Assembly (NCBI RefSeq): GCF_030682515.1
Contig: NZ_JAUXOD010000024.1
Span: forward strand, 1 to 64,000
From: Hoeflea sp.
GTDB lineage: Bacteria; Pseudomonadota; Alphaproteobacteria; Rhizobiales; Rhizobiaceae
Length of the DNA stretch: 64,000 nt
Reading direction: 5' to 3'
Shown here: positions 1 to 8,183 of the stretch, piece by piece
Position numbering within the stretch: position 1 is the stretch's first letter
Layout of the letters: each line of letters begins with the position of its first letter
Program-made: the position numbers and the translations under genes
Notes under the pieces: model-generated
The model's database searches: none
The model's input: only the letters and a program-made list of their open reading frames with translations
Told to the model about the DNA's origin: nothing

Positions 1-360
1 TCCGGCGGCATGCGCCAGCGCGTCGGGCTTGCCCGCGCCCTGGCGGTCGACTCCCAGGTGCTGCTGCTAGACGAGCCCTTCTCGGCAGTCGACGAGCAGA
101 ACCGTCGCAAATTCCAGGAGGATCTCCTGGAACTGGTCCGGCACGAGAACAAGACATTCATCTTCGTCACGCATTCGATCGAAGAAGCCGTCTATGTGTC
201 GGATCAGATCGCCATTCTGCTGCCGCGCCCCAGCCGGGTATCGGAGATCATCCGACCGACGAGTTTCCGCAACAAGGATGTCGAGAACATCCGCCGCGAC
301 CCCGAATATCTCGACATTGTCGACGAGATCTGGGCCTCGCTTCGAAGCTACGCCGAATAG
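1..360 (+). CDS. ABC transporter ATP-binding protein, NitT/TauT type (3' end only)
   Basis: The gene enters from outside the window; the first visible codons are the ABC signature (SGGMRQR, bases 1-21), so Walker A is missing from view. Walker B follows (LLLLDEPFSAVD), then the switch-histidine region (FVTHSIEEAV) and a short C-terminal tail ending at TAG 358-360. The length after the signature and the absence of a TOBE domain fit the SsuB/TauB/NrtD group that energises uptake of nitrate, sulfonates, or small aromatic or pyrimidine-like compounds. The permease gene starts 8 bases downstream, so the two are co-transcribed. The binding protein must lie upstream or elsewhere; the substrate cannot be read from these sequences. 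Confidence 0.9.
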   Translation, partial: SGGMRQRVGLARALAVDSQVLLLDEPFSAVDEQNRRKFQEDLLELVRHENKTFIFVTHSIEEAVYVSDQIAILLPRPSRVSEIIRPTSFRNKDVENIRRDPEYLDIVDEIWASLRSYAE

Positions 361-368
361 GGGATGAC

Positions 369-1121
369 ATGACTGCCTTTGGATACAAGCTGCCCGCCAT
401 GTCTTCGCTCCTGGTCTGGGGCTTGCTGTGGGAAGTCATCGGCCAGATGAAGCTGACGTTTTTCGTCCCGCCGCTGTCTACGGTGATCGCAACGCTGTTC
501 TCCGTGATCGGAACGCCGGCCTTCGTCAAGGCGATGACGGAGACAGCCTACGCCTTTGGCAGCGGGGTCTTCTTTGCCATCGCGATCGGCATACCGGTGG
601 GCATCATGATGGGGAAGAGCCGGTTGCTCGATGAACTGCTCCTGCCATGGGTGAATATTTTCCTCAGCGCTCCGCTGACCGCGCTGGTGCCAGTGCTCAT
701 GGTTCTTTTCGGCTTTGGAATGACGTCGATCATCATCACCACAACGCTGTTCGGAATCTGGATCATCATCCTGAACTCGCGTGCCGGCGTCATGCAAATC
801 AACCGGTCGCTCGTGGAAATGGCCCGCAGCTTCGGGGCTTCGCCGCTCGACGCGTTCTTCAAGATCTATTTCTGGGCCGCGCTGCCGGAGATCCTCGGCG
901 GCGTAAGGATCGGCGTCATCCGGGCCGTCAAGGGCGTGATCATCGGCCAGTTGCTGATTTCAATTGTCGGTTTCGGGGCGCTCTTCGAACTCTACTCATC
1001 GAACTTCCTGATGGGGCATTTCTGGGCGGTTCTGATTGTCCTGTTTGCCATGGCGTTCTCGATATCTGAGTTCCTCGCCTATCTCGAACGCCGCGTCGCC
1101 TATTATGCGGCCAAGAGGTGA
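369..1121 (+). CDS. ABC transporter permease, NitT/TauT type
   Basis: 250-residue inner-membrane permease of the binding-protein-dependent transport family, with about six hydrophobic segments and a cytoplasmic EAA-like coupling loop (GASPLDAFF followed by LPEI, about residues 158-177) that docks on the preceding ATPase. Length is normal for SsuC/TauC-like proteins. The start ATG lies 8 bases after the ATPase stop, with GGGGATGAC just before it. The next gene is a CoA ligase 115 bases away, beyond two hairpins, so the importer may feed an acid that is then activated with CoA. Substrate unknown. Confidence 0.9.
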   Translation: MTAFGYKLPAMSSLLVWGLLWEVIGQMKLTFFVPPLSTVIATLFSVIGTPAFVKAMTETAYAFGSGVFFAIAIGIPVGIMMGKSRLLDELLLPWVNIFLSAPLTALVPVLMVLFGFGMTSIIITTTLFGIWIIILNSRAGVMQINRSLVEMARSFGASPLDAFFKIYFWAALPEILGGVRIGVIRAVKGVIIGQLLISIVGFGALFELYSSNFLMGHFWAVLIVLFAMAFSISEFLAYLERRVAYYAAKR

Positions 1122-1132
1122 AAAGACCCAAC

Positions 1133-1201
1133 CGAGGCCGATTGCCGGCTCCGGCCTCGCCGTCCGACGACCGTCCACTTCCTTGCCGATTTCCGTGGAC
1201 G
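1133..1201. other. Two intergenic hairpins between permease and CoA ligase
   Basis: CGAGGCCG (1133-1140) pairs perfectly with CGGCCTCG (1152-1159). A second pair, CGTCCAC (1172-1178) and GTGGACG (1195-1201), lies just behind. Neither has a T-run, so they look like mRNA-stabilising or attenuating structures rather than full terminators. They sit 35 bases before the next start codon. Confidence 0.45.
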
Positions 1202-1236
1202 TTGCGTAGCCATCGTATTTCATAGGGTAGCAAGAC

Positions 1237-2766
1237 ATGACCACAACATTGAAATCGCTGTTGGCGCATCACGATGAAGATTCGCCCGCCATAGGCGCTC
1301 CGGGCCGGTCCTGGCTCACCTATGGCGGGTTGCGCGCGCTCGCCATCGACGTGTCGGCGCAACTGCGCGCAGCAGGGATCGGCAGCGCCGACCGCGTGGC
1401 CATCGTTTTGCCAAACGGACCGGAAATGGCCGCGGCCTTCGTCTGCATCGCGCAGGCTGCGATCACGGCGCCGCTCAATCCGGCCTATCGTCAGGAAGAA
1501 TTCGAATTCTATCTCGATGACCTCAAGGCCAAGGCGCTTGTCGTTCCCGAGGACTATGACGGACCCGCGCTCGCGGCCGCGGAAAAATTCGGCATGACGA
1601 TCCTGCGGCTTTCAAGCCCGCCAGATGCGCCGGCCGGGCTATTCCGTCTCGCCGGAGGCAGCGGCGCGCCGGCGCCGGCCTCGGACCCTTGTCCCGATGA
1701 CATTGCCCTTATCCTCCATACATCCGGGACAACATCACGACCCAAGATCGTGCCGTTGCTTCAGTCCAATGTCGCAGCCTCTGCTCAGAACATCAAAACA
1801 ACCCTTGCGCTCAGGCCGGAAGACCGGTGCTTGAACGTGATGCCGTTGTTTCACATCCATGGTTTGATTGCAGCCGTGAGTGCATCGCTGGCGGCGGGAG
1901 CTTCCATCTGCTGCGCGCCGGGTTTTGATGCGCTCAAGTTCTTCGGCTGGATGCGGGAAGCGGAGCCAACCTGGTATACGGCCGTTCCCACCATGCATCA
2001 GGCCATTCTGACCCGTGCCGAGCGCAACAGGGAAACAATCGAGGCGACACGGTTGCGCTTCCTGCGCTCGTCATCGGCGTCGCTGCCTGCGCAGGTCATG
2101 CTTGCCCTTGCAGACACCTTCGGCGCGCCGGTCATCGAAGCCTATGGCATGACAGAGGCTGCCCATCAGATGACCAGCAATCCGCTGCCGCCTCGAGCGC
2201 AAAAGCCGGGCTTTGTCGGCGTGGCGGCCGGTCCGCTCGTGCGGATCGCCGATGAAACCGAAGACAGACTGATAGACGGCATCGGCGAGGTGGTCATCTC
2301 TGGTGCGAATGTCACTCCGGGTTACGAAGGCAATCCGGAAGCCAATGCGAAAAGCTTCTTCATGGCCGAGGGCAGCCGCTGGTTCCGCACCGGCGACAAG
2401 GGGGGGCTTGATGAAGACGGCTATCTGCAACTGACCGGCCGGCTCAAGGAGATCATCAACCGGGGCGGCGAAAAGATCAGCCCGCTCGAAGTTGACGGCA
2501 TCCTGATGGATCATCCGGCAGTTGCCCAGGTGGTGACCTTTGCACTGCCGCACCCCAAGCTTGGCGAGGAAGTGGCCGCGGCGATTGTGCTCAGGGAGGG
2601 GCAGTCCGCGACAGAACGGGATATCCGCGACTTCGCGGCAACCCGGCTGGCCGATTTCAAGGTCCCCCGCAAGATCGTCATACTGGATGAAATCCCAAAG
2701 GGTGCGACCGGCAAGCTGCAGCGAATCGGCCTTGCGGAAAAGCTCGGCCTGACCAATCCGGCCTGA
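1237..2766 (+). CDS. AMP-forming acyl/aryl-CoA ligase
   Basis: 509-residue ANL-superfamily ligase that activates a carboxylic acid through an acyl-AMP to the acyl-CoA. Motifs in order: P-loop LHTSGTTSRPKIV (about residues 157-169), A5 EAYGMTEA (about 301), ATP-ribose-binding WFRTGDKG (about 381), hinge GRLKEIINRGGEKISP (about 402-417) and the A10 catalytic lysine in PKGATGKLQR (about 487-496). Overall it resembles the short oxalate-CoA or malonate-CoA ligase group more than long-chain FadD, but the substrate is not readable. The start ATG is preceded by a weak AGGGTAG ribosome site. It probably shares a transcript with the 2-dehydropantoate-reductase-like gene 40 bases downstream. Confidence 0.9.
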   Translation: MTTTLKSLLAHHDEDSPAIGAPGRSWLTYGGLRALAIDVSAQLRAAGIGSADRVAIVLPNGPEMAAAFVCIAQAAITAPLNPAYRQEEFEFYLDDLKAKALVVPEDYDGPALAAAEKFGMTILRLSSPPDAPAGLFRLAGGSGAPAPASDPCPDDIALILHTSGTTSRPKIVPLLQSNVAASAQNIKTTLALRPEDRCLNVMPLFHIHGLIAAVSASLAAGASICCAPGFDALKFFGWMREAEPTWYTAVPTMHQAILTRAERNRETIEATRLRFLRSSSASLPAQVMLALADTFGAPVIEAYGMTEAAHQMTSNPLPPRAQKPGFVGVAAGPLVRIADETEDRLIDGIGEVVISGANVTPGYEGNPEANAKSFFMAEGSRWFRTGDKGGLDEDGYLQLTGRLKEIINRGGEKISPLEVDGILMDHPAVAQVVTFALPHPKLGEEVAAAIVLREGQSATERDIRDFAATRLADFKVPRKIVILDEIPKGATGKLQRIGLAEKLGLTNPA

Positions 2767-2806
2767 CTGCGGGGCCCGGTTGGGGCAGGTTTGAAAGGAA
2801 CCGAGC

Positions 2807-3859
2807 ATGAGGATCTGCATTTTTGGCGCTGGCGCAATCGGCGGCTACATGGCCGCCAAGCTGGCCCAGGCCGGCGCCGAAGTGAGCCTGGTGGCGCGGG
2901 GCCCGCATCTCGCGGCCATGCGGGAAAACGGACTGACCCTCATCGAGCATGACCGCGATCCGGTTACCGTGCCGGTTCGCGCAAGCCATGATCCGGCGGA
3001 GTTCGGAGTGCAGGACTATCTCATCGTCACGCTCAAGGCCCACTCGGTCCCGCCGTTGGTCGACAGCATGCAGCCGCTCCTCGGGAAACACACCACCATT
3101 GTCAGCGGCGTCAACGGCATTCCGTGGTGGTATTTCCACAAGATCGGCGGACCGCTCGAGGGAACCCGGCTCGAAAGCGTCGACCCGGGCAACAAGCAGT
3201 GGGATGGTTTCGGCCCCGACCGGGTGCTTGGCTGCGTGGTCTACCCGGCCGCCGAGGTCAGCGCACCCGGCATCATCAAGCATGTCGAAGGCAACCGCTT
3301 TTCGCTGGGCGAGCCGGATGGTTCGAAGTCCGAACGCGCACTGGCGCTTTCAAATGTCCTGGGCGCGGCCGGTCTCAAGGCGCCGGTCCGTCCGCAGTTG
3401 CGGGACGAGATCTGGGTCAAGCTGTGGGGGAACCTGTCCTTCAATCCCATTTCCGCCCTTACACTTGCCACTCTTGATGTGCTGTGCACCGATACCGGCA
3501 CGCGCGAAGTGGCGCGTCGGATGATGGTCGAAGCGCAGGGGATCGCCGAGAAACTGGGCGTGAAGTTTCCAATCAGTGTCGAACGCCGGATTGACGCCGG
3601 CGCTGCGGTCGGAGCGCATCGCACGTCCATGCTTCAGGATCTTGATGCCGGTCGACCCATGGAAATAGATGCACTTGTCGGATCTGTACAGGAACTCGGC
3701 CGTGTGACCGGAACACCGACGCCTATAATCGATACCGTGCTGGCTCTGACCAAGCTGCGAGCGAAATCAGCGGGGCTTTACACCGGAGAGGCGGTTCTGC
3801 CCGTGTCGGGGAATGGCGATCGTGCCACCCTCTCCATGACGACCGACAGCTTGCCCTGA
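2807..3859 (+). CDS. Ketopantoate reductase (ApbA/PanE) family 2-oxoacid reductase
   Basis: 350-residue NADP-dependent reductase. It starts with the Rossmann dinucleotide loop GAGAIGG (residues 7-13) and has the family's helical C-terminal domain, with the catalytic lysine region IWVKLWGNLSFNPIS (about residues 201-215). Length is slightly above true PanE (about 300). PanE makes pantoate for CoA, but many relatives beside catabolic genes reduce other 2-oxo or 2-hydroxy acids. Here the neighbours are an importer and a CoA ligase, so a catabolic reductase is more likely than the housekeeping enzyme. The ribosome site GAAAGGAACC precedes the ATG. Ends at TGA 3857-3859. Confidence 0.85.
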   Translation: MRICIFGAGAIGGYMAAKLAQAGAEVSLVARGPHLAAMRENGLTLIEHDRDPVTVPVRASHDPAEFGVQDYLIVTLKAHSVPPLVDSMQPLLGKHTTIVSGVNGIPWWYFHKIGGPLEGTRLESVDPGNKQWDGFGPDRVLGCVVYPAAEVSAPGIIKHVEGNRFSLGEPDGSKSERALALSNVLGAAGLKAPVRPQLRDEIWVKLWGNLSFNPISALTLATLDVLCTDTGTREVARRMMVEAQGIAEKLGVKFPISVERRIDAGAAVGAHRTSMLQDLDAGRPMEIDALVGSVQELGRVTGTPTPIIDTVLALTKLRAKSAGLYTGEAVLPVSGNGDRATLSMTTDSLP

Positions 3860-3964
3860 ACTCTGACATCGATTCGTTCAAAGTTCTACAGCGACTTTTA
3901 CACCGCCGCGTGGCCGGTTTTTACTCCGCCGTTGACATCTGAAAGCCGCCGATCACCGCGATAT

Positions 3965-3993
3965 CCGCGCTGCCGCGCTGCCGCGCTGCCGCG
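3965..3993. repeat. Short tandem repeat, 8-base unit CCGCGCTG
   Basis: CCGCGCTG occurs three times in direct succession, followed by a partial copy (CCGCG). It lies in the decayed 3' part of the scpB-like remnant and could have arisen by replication slippage. Confidence 0.6.
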
Positions 3994-4316
3994 ATGGCGG
4001 TTTGGAGCGGAGTCGCTCCGTCGGCGGCCTTATGTGATGCCCGCCTCCGGCAACCGAACGAGTTCGTACGGTCGATCACGCAGTTCCTCGCGCAGATCAT
4101 CAATCAGCAGATCAATGCTGCGATCCTCGCCGATCACCCGCGCCAGTATCTCGCGTGACACTGGCTCGGCCGATGCAAAAATCACCGCCTCGACCCGCAT
4201 CATCCATTGCCGCCAGCGCAGATTCTGCGGTCCTGCAGCTCCCGGTCAAAGAGACGTTCATCTGCTTCAGTTGATCGCGTTCTTCGTCTGGACTTGGCGT
4301 GGCTCGTTCCGGCCAT
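3970..4316 (-). pseudogene. Decayed scpB-like (segregation/condensation protein B) gene
   Basis: Reading the minus strand, three frames in succession give one ScpB-like protein: a start with a basic N-terminus and the segment DERLFDRELQD (ending near base 4230), then a frame shift into NLRWRQWMMRVEAVIFASAE and a helical stretch ending LREELRDRPYELV (4030-4203). A stop at 4030-4032 follows, where another frame continues as AGGGHH. A winged-helix ScpB homologue without its ScpA partner is common on rhizobial plasmids and islands, from memory of that family. The two frameshifts and the missing rest of the second winged-helix domain make this a pseudogene. The 3860-4494 gap holds nothing else I can recognise. 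Confidence 0.55.
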
Positions 4317-4477
4317 CGTCACAATCCAGAAATCCGAAACGACGGGCGCCCTGACAATTCGCGCACAGCGCCAAAACTCTGAAGCCGTTCGAACAGGCGG
4401 CTTGCGTCCCGACGGGACCGGCTGCTGCCGGGTGCGGAGGCCTTTTATTCGCGAACGCCCAGAACATTCTCTCACAC

Positions 4478-4494
4478 AAAAAAACGCCCGCGTG
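4478..4494 (-). terminator. Possible terminator of the polyamine/SDR operon
   Basis: Just past the SDR stop, the minus strand reads a GC-rich segment (ACGCGGGCGT) running directly into seven T residues (complement of A-run 4478-4484). The stem is short, so this is a weak candidate for factor-independent termination. Confidence 0.3.
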
Positions 4495-5292
4495 TCAGAT
4501 GGATTCCCCTCCATCGATCACCAGAGCGTGTCCCGTCATGAATGAGGACATTTCCGAAGCAAGAAAGAGAACGGCGTCGGCGACTTCGTCAGTCGTTCCC
4601 CACCGGCCCATTGGAATATTGCGGGAGATGTAGCTTTCCAGTTCATCGCGCCCGCCCATCTGTTTTTCAAAGCCCGCATTGAATGGCGTATCGATGAAGC
4701 CGGGGCAAAGTGCATTGAAACGGACATTGTATTTCGCATAGTCGGCAGCCATCTGGCGCGTCATTGCCACCACAGCATGTTTGGTCGTGGCATAAGCGAT
4801 CATGTCCCGGTCAAATTGCACCCCTGAGTTCGACGAGGTGATGATGACGCTGCCACCACCTTGGGCCTTCATATGGCCGACCACTGCACGGGCAGCCATG
4901 AAATGTGAGCGCACGTTCAGTTTCCAGGAAAGGTCCATGCCTTCCAGAGACACGGACTCAAGTCCACCTTCGGTCTGATAGCCGGCATGGGAATGCAGGA
5001 TATCCAGGCGGCCAAGATCTCTGACGGCGTCGTTGATCGCAAATCCCAATGCGTCGTCGTCGCACACGTCGAGCATCCGAGACGTTGCGCTATATCCCTC
5101 CAGGACAATGTCATTGGCGACCTTTTTCGCCTTTTCGCCGATCAGGTCGGTGACGATAACATATGCGCCCTGCCGCGCCATGGCCATCGCACCTGCACGG
5201 CCTATGCCGGATCCCGCACCAGTGACAAAGGCGATCTTGCCTTGGAGCAAGGGACCGGAACTCACGGCCCAACTTCTTTTGATGGTGGTCAT
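4495..5292 (-). CDS. Short-chain dehydrogenase/reductase (SDR)
   Basis: 265-residue classical SDR using NAD(P)H. Cofactor loop TGAGSGIG (24-31), structural Asn126 (LNVRSH), catalytic Ser154, Tyr167 and Lys171 (YATTK), and the usual C-terminal GGESI. The normally conserved NNAG after strand 4 is HSHAG (100-104), an unusual substitution in the adenine-side wall of the pocket. The ATG overlaps the stop of the upstream permease gene (ATGA), so translation is coupled to the transporter. It presumably oxidises or reduces the imported compound or its first breakdown product; substrate unknown. The gene is last in the minus-strand operon. Confidence 0.88.
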   Translation of the reverse strand: MTTIKRSWAVSSGPLLQGKIAFVTGAGSGIGRAGAMAMARQGAYVIVTDLIGEKAKKVANDIVLEGYSATSRMLDVCDDDALGFAINDAVRDLGRLDILHSHAGYQTEGGLESVSLEGMDLSWKLNVRSHFMAARAVVGHMKAQGGGSVIITSSNSGVQFDRDMIAYATTKHAVVAMTRQMAADYAKYNVRFNALCPGFIDTPFNAGFEKQMGGRDELESYISRNIPMGRWGTTDEVADAVLFLASEMSSFMTGHALVIDGGESI

Positions 5293-6107
5293 CGGGTCGG
5301 CCTTGCTCCCCGCCTCAGCAGGATTTGCGCTGCAAAAAGCAGGATGAGCGAAACGGCGAGAACCATGGTGCCGATGGCATTGATTTCAGGGGTAACCCCT
5401 CGACGTATCGATGAGAACACATAGACAGGCAGTGTGGTTTCAGACCCCGCCACAAAAAAGGCGATGATGAAATCATCAAAGCTGAAGGTGAAGCTGAGCA
5501 GAAAACCTGCGAGCACCGCCGGGAAGATCAAGGGCAGCGTCACCTGCCGAAAAGTGCCGAAGGGCGTGGCGTAGAGGTCCGATGACGCCTCCGTCAGCGC
5601 GCGATCCATGCCGGCAAGCCGCGCCCGCACGATGATGATGACAAGCGCCATCAGGAACATTGTGTGCGCCGCGATCAACGACCCCATCCCCATCTGCAGT
5701 TTCGGTGGCGTGGCGCCGCCAGGCCAGATCGTGGCTAAGAGCGGGTTGAGCTGGTCGAACACGGTAACAAGACCGATCAATGTGGCAATGCCGATGACAA
5801 TGCCCGGGATCATCACGGCGACATAAATCAGCAGATCGAACGCCTTGCGCACCGGCCCGTGGATGCCTTGCAGGGCCACCGCAGCCATCGTGCCGAAAGC
5901 CGTTGCCAGAAACGCCGCCGTCAGGGCCACGGTGAGGCTGGTTTTGAGGGCGTCCATGACAAACGGATTGGACAAGGCAACGCCGTACCACTTCGTGGAC
6001 AAGCCCTGAAGCTGGCTGGCGTTGCGTCCGGCGTTGAAACTGAACAGGGCAATCACGCCGATGGGGATATAGAGAAAGAGATAGACCGACAGCGCGTAGA
6101 ATCTCAT
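5289..6107 (-). CDS. ABC permease, spermidine/putrescine type (PotC-like)
   Basis: 272-residue inner-membrane permease with about six membrane spans and the coupling-loop region LTEASSDLYATPFGTFRQV about two thirds along, typical of PotC/YdcV. I start it at ATG 6107 (MRFYALSVYL) because GAGGG lies 7 bases upstream and the preceding permease stops at 6118; an in-frame ATG at 6137 would overlap that gene. It pairs with the PotB-like permease to form the channel. The downstream SDR start overlaps its stop. Confidence 0.9.
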   Translation of the reverse strand: MRFYALSVYLFLYIPIGVIALFSFNAGRNASQLQGLSTKWYGVALSNPFVMDALKTSLTVALTAAFLATAFGTMAAVALQGIHGPVRKAFDLLIYVAVMIPGIVIGIATLIGLVTVFDQLNPLLATIWPGGATPPKLQMGMGSLIAAHTMFLMALVIIIVRARLAGMDRALTEASSDLYATPFGTFRQVTLPLIFPAVLAGFLLSFTFSFDDFIIAFFVAGSETTLPVYVFSSIRRGVTPEINAIGTMVLAVSLILLFAAQILLRRGARPTR

Positions 6108-6117
6108 GATCGGTCCC

Positions 6118-6969
6118 TCACATGATCGCAACATCATCGCGGCGTGCGCCGAGACGATTGAGAAGCCGCATGTAGATCGTCACGGTGATCAGCATGATGA
6201 CCACCAGCGCGACAGCGACCGCCGAGCCATATGCCCAGTTGCGCGACTGCAGGAACAGATCGACCAGGGCGTTGCCGACAAAGAACACCTTGCCTCCGCC
6301 CAGCATGGCCGGGATCAGGAATTCGCCCATCAGCAGAATGAAGACCAGCATGCAGCCTGTAGCGATGCCGGGGACCGACAAAGGCAATGTGACCTGCAGG
6401 AACGTCCGCCATGGTGGGGCGCCAAGATCGGACGATGCCTCCAGCAGGCGCTTGTCAAGCCGGTCAAGGCTGACGTAGATCGGAAAGACCATCAGCGGCA
6501 GGTATCCATAGATGATGCCGACAAGAACCGCGAAAGGGGTGTTGATCAGACGGACGCCGTCGATCCCGATCCATTCCAAGAGCGCCGGCAGGCCGCGTCC
6601 GCCCAACAGGAAAATCCAAGCGTAGCTCCGGATCAGGATCGACGTCCAGAACGGCACGATCACCAACACCAGCAGAATGGTCTTCCATTTCGGATCTGCC
6701 CTGACGGCCAGAAAATAGGCCAGAGGATAGGCAATCAGCAGCGCTGCCAGCGTCCCGATCGGGGCAAGCGTCAAGGTGTTCTTGAAAGCCGTCCACCGTG
6801 CCGGCAGGTTGGCATATTGCTCCAGGGTGAAAGCGGGCACGACGCCGCCGGCGGGTGCCCGCTCTCCGAAGCTGAAGACAAGAACAACCGTCAACGGCAC
6901 GATCAGCAGTGCCAGGAACAACGTTCCGGCTGGGGCCAGCAGCAACCAATTGCGGGTGCGGATCGACAT
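6118..6969 (-). CDS. ABC permease, spermidine/putrescine type (PotB-like)
   Basis: 283-residue permease with an N-terminal membrane anchor (LLLAPAGTLFLALLIV) and a coupling loop containing LLEASSDLGAPPWRTFLQVT, as in PotB and YdcU. It sits between the binding protein (stop at 6991, 21 bases away) and the PotC-like permease. The four transporter genes plus SDR run in the order ATPase, binding protein, PotB, PotC, SDR on the minus strand. The specific ligand (polyamine, amino-acid derivative or similar) is not readable. Confidence 0.9.
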   Translation of the reverse strand: MSIRTRNWLLLAPAGTLFLALLIVPLTVVLVFSFGERAPAGGVVPAFTLEQYANLPARWTAFKNTLTLAPIGTLAALLIAYPLAYFLAVRADPKWKTILLVLVIVPFWTSILIRSYAWIFLLGGRGLPALLEWIGIDGVRLINTPFAVLVGIIYGYLPLMVFPIYVSLDRLDKRLLEASSDLGAPPWRTFLQVTLPLSVPGIATGCMLVFILLMGEFLIPAMLGGGKVFFVGNALVDLFLQSRNWAYGSAVAVALVVIMLITVTIYMRLLNRLGARRDDVAIM

Positions 6970-6990
6970 GTTGTTCCAATCCGTTCCTGA

Positions 6991-8151
6991 TCAGGCCGAC
7001 TTGAAGCGCGCCATAAGCTCGGCACGGTTCGGGTCGGTCAGCGTGACGGCCGCGCCGAATTCCAGCGCGGTCAACAGCTCTTGTGCCGGATACAGGATCG
7101 GATCGTTCAGCAGCGACTCCGGCAGCAGCTTGTTGGTATGCGCATCGGCGGTCGGATAGCCGTGGGCCAGCACTTCCTTCGCGTTGACCTGGGGATCCAG
7201 AAGGAAGTTGATCAGTGCATAGGCAGCGTCACGGTGCGGCGCGCCTTTCGGAACCGCATAATAGTCGCTCCAGATCTCGCCGCCTTCGACACCCAGGACA
7301 TACTCGATTTCCGGCATATCGGTGTTGAGCTGCTTTCCATCGCCCGTCCAGGCCATGGACATCCATGCGTCACCATTGCGGATCGAAGGTTGATAATCCG
7401 ACGAGATCGCAAACAGGTGAGGCTTGGCGGCGATCAGCAGTTTTTCGGCCTCGGCGAGCTCCTTTTCGTCGATCGAATTGAACGAATAGCCAAAATACTT
7501 AAGTGCGTTGCCGATGGTTGTGAGCTGGTAATCGTGCACCATGGCCCGCCCCGAGAAGCTGTCCATGGTCATATCCCAGAACTCCTTCCACGACGTCATC
7601 TTGTGGCCGCCGGTATGGTTGTTGTTCACCACAAAGCCGGTGGTTCCCCAATTCTTCGGCACCGCGTACAGCTTGCCATCCACCGAACCAGCATCGGAAA
7701 AGCGCGGATCATAGGCAGCTGGGTCATAGTTGGGCAGCATCGACGTATCGAGCGGCTCGATCAGGTCCTCGCCGACATAGGTTGTAATCGTGTAATTGGT
7801 GGGCACGAACACGTCCCAGCCGGAGCCGCCGGCCTGCAGCTTGGCCAGCATTTCCTCGTTGGACCCGAACACATTCATCTGCACATGCGCGCCGGTAGCT
7901 TCGGTAAAGGCCTGGAAGCTGGCCGGATCGTGGTAATTGGGCCACGTCGCCAGGATCACACGGTCTCCGATGTCACCCGCGGCGAATGCCGGCCGGGCAA
8001 GAAGCCCTGGAAGGGCCGCGCCCATGACAGCGGTGGCAGCGCCAAGGCCGGTGACATTGAGAAAATGACGACGCGTGATCGAGCCCTTCCTGAAGCGATT
8101 GAGTTCCTCCATGAACTTCTGCTTTGAGATGTAGTCGGTGACTTTGGTCAT
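6991..8151 (-). CDS. Periplasmic binding protein, PotD-like, Tat-exported
   Basis: 386-residue extracellular solute-binding protein for the adjacent transporter. I start at ATG 8151 because AAAGGGA lies upstream; an in-frame start at 8223 would overlap the ATPase gene. The N-terminus holds a twin-arginine motif (SITRRHFLN, Arg27-Arg28), a hydrophobic stretch and a likely cleavage site around AFA-AGD (residue 57). The body has PotD/PotF-like signatures (VILATWPNYHDP, the first sugar-binding-type strand, and GYPTADAHTN near the C-terminus). Folded export by Tat is unusual for E. coli PotD but frequent in rhizobia. Confidence 0.88.
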   Translation of the reverse strand: MTKVTDYISKQKFMEELNRFRKGSITRRHFLNVTGLGAATAVMGAALPGLLARPAFAAGDIGDRVILATWPNYHDPASFQAFTEATGAHVQMNVFGSNEEMLAKLQAGGSGWDVFVPTNYTITTYVGEDLIEPLDTSMLPNYDPAAYDPRFSDAGSVDGKLYAVPKNWGTTGFVVNNNHTGGHKMTSWKEFWDMTMDSFSGRAMVHDYQLTTIGNALKYFGYSFNSIDEKELAEAEKLLIAAKPHLFAISSDYQPSIRNGDAWMSMAWTGDGKQLNTDMPEIEYVLGVEGGEIWSDYYAVPKGAPHRDAAYALINFLLDPQVNAKEVLAHGYPTADAHTNKLLPESLLNDPILYPAQELLTALEFGAAVTLTDPNRAELMARFKSA

Positions 8152-8183
8152 AGCTTTGTTCCCTTTGGTTGAATGCCACTCGG

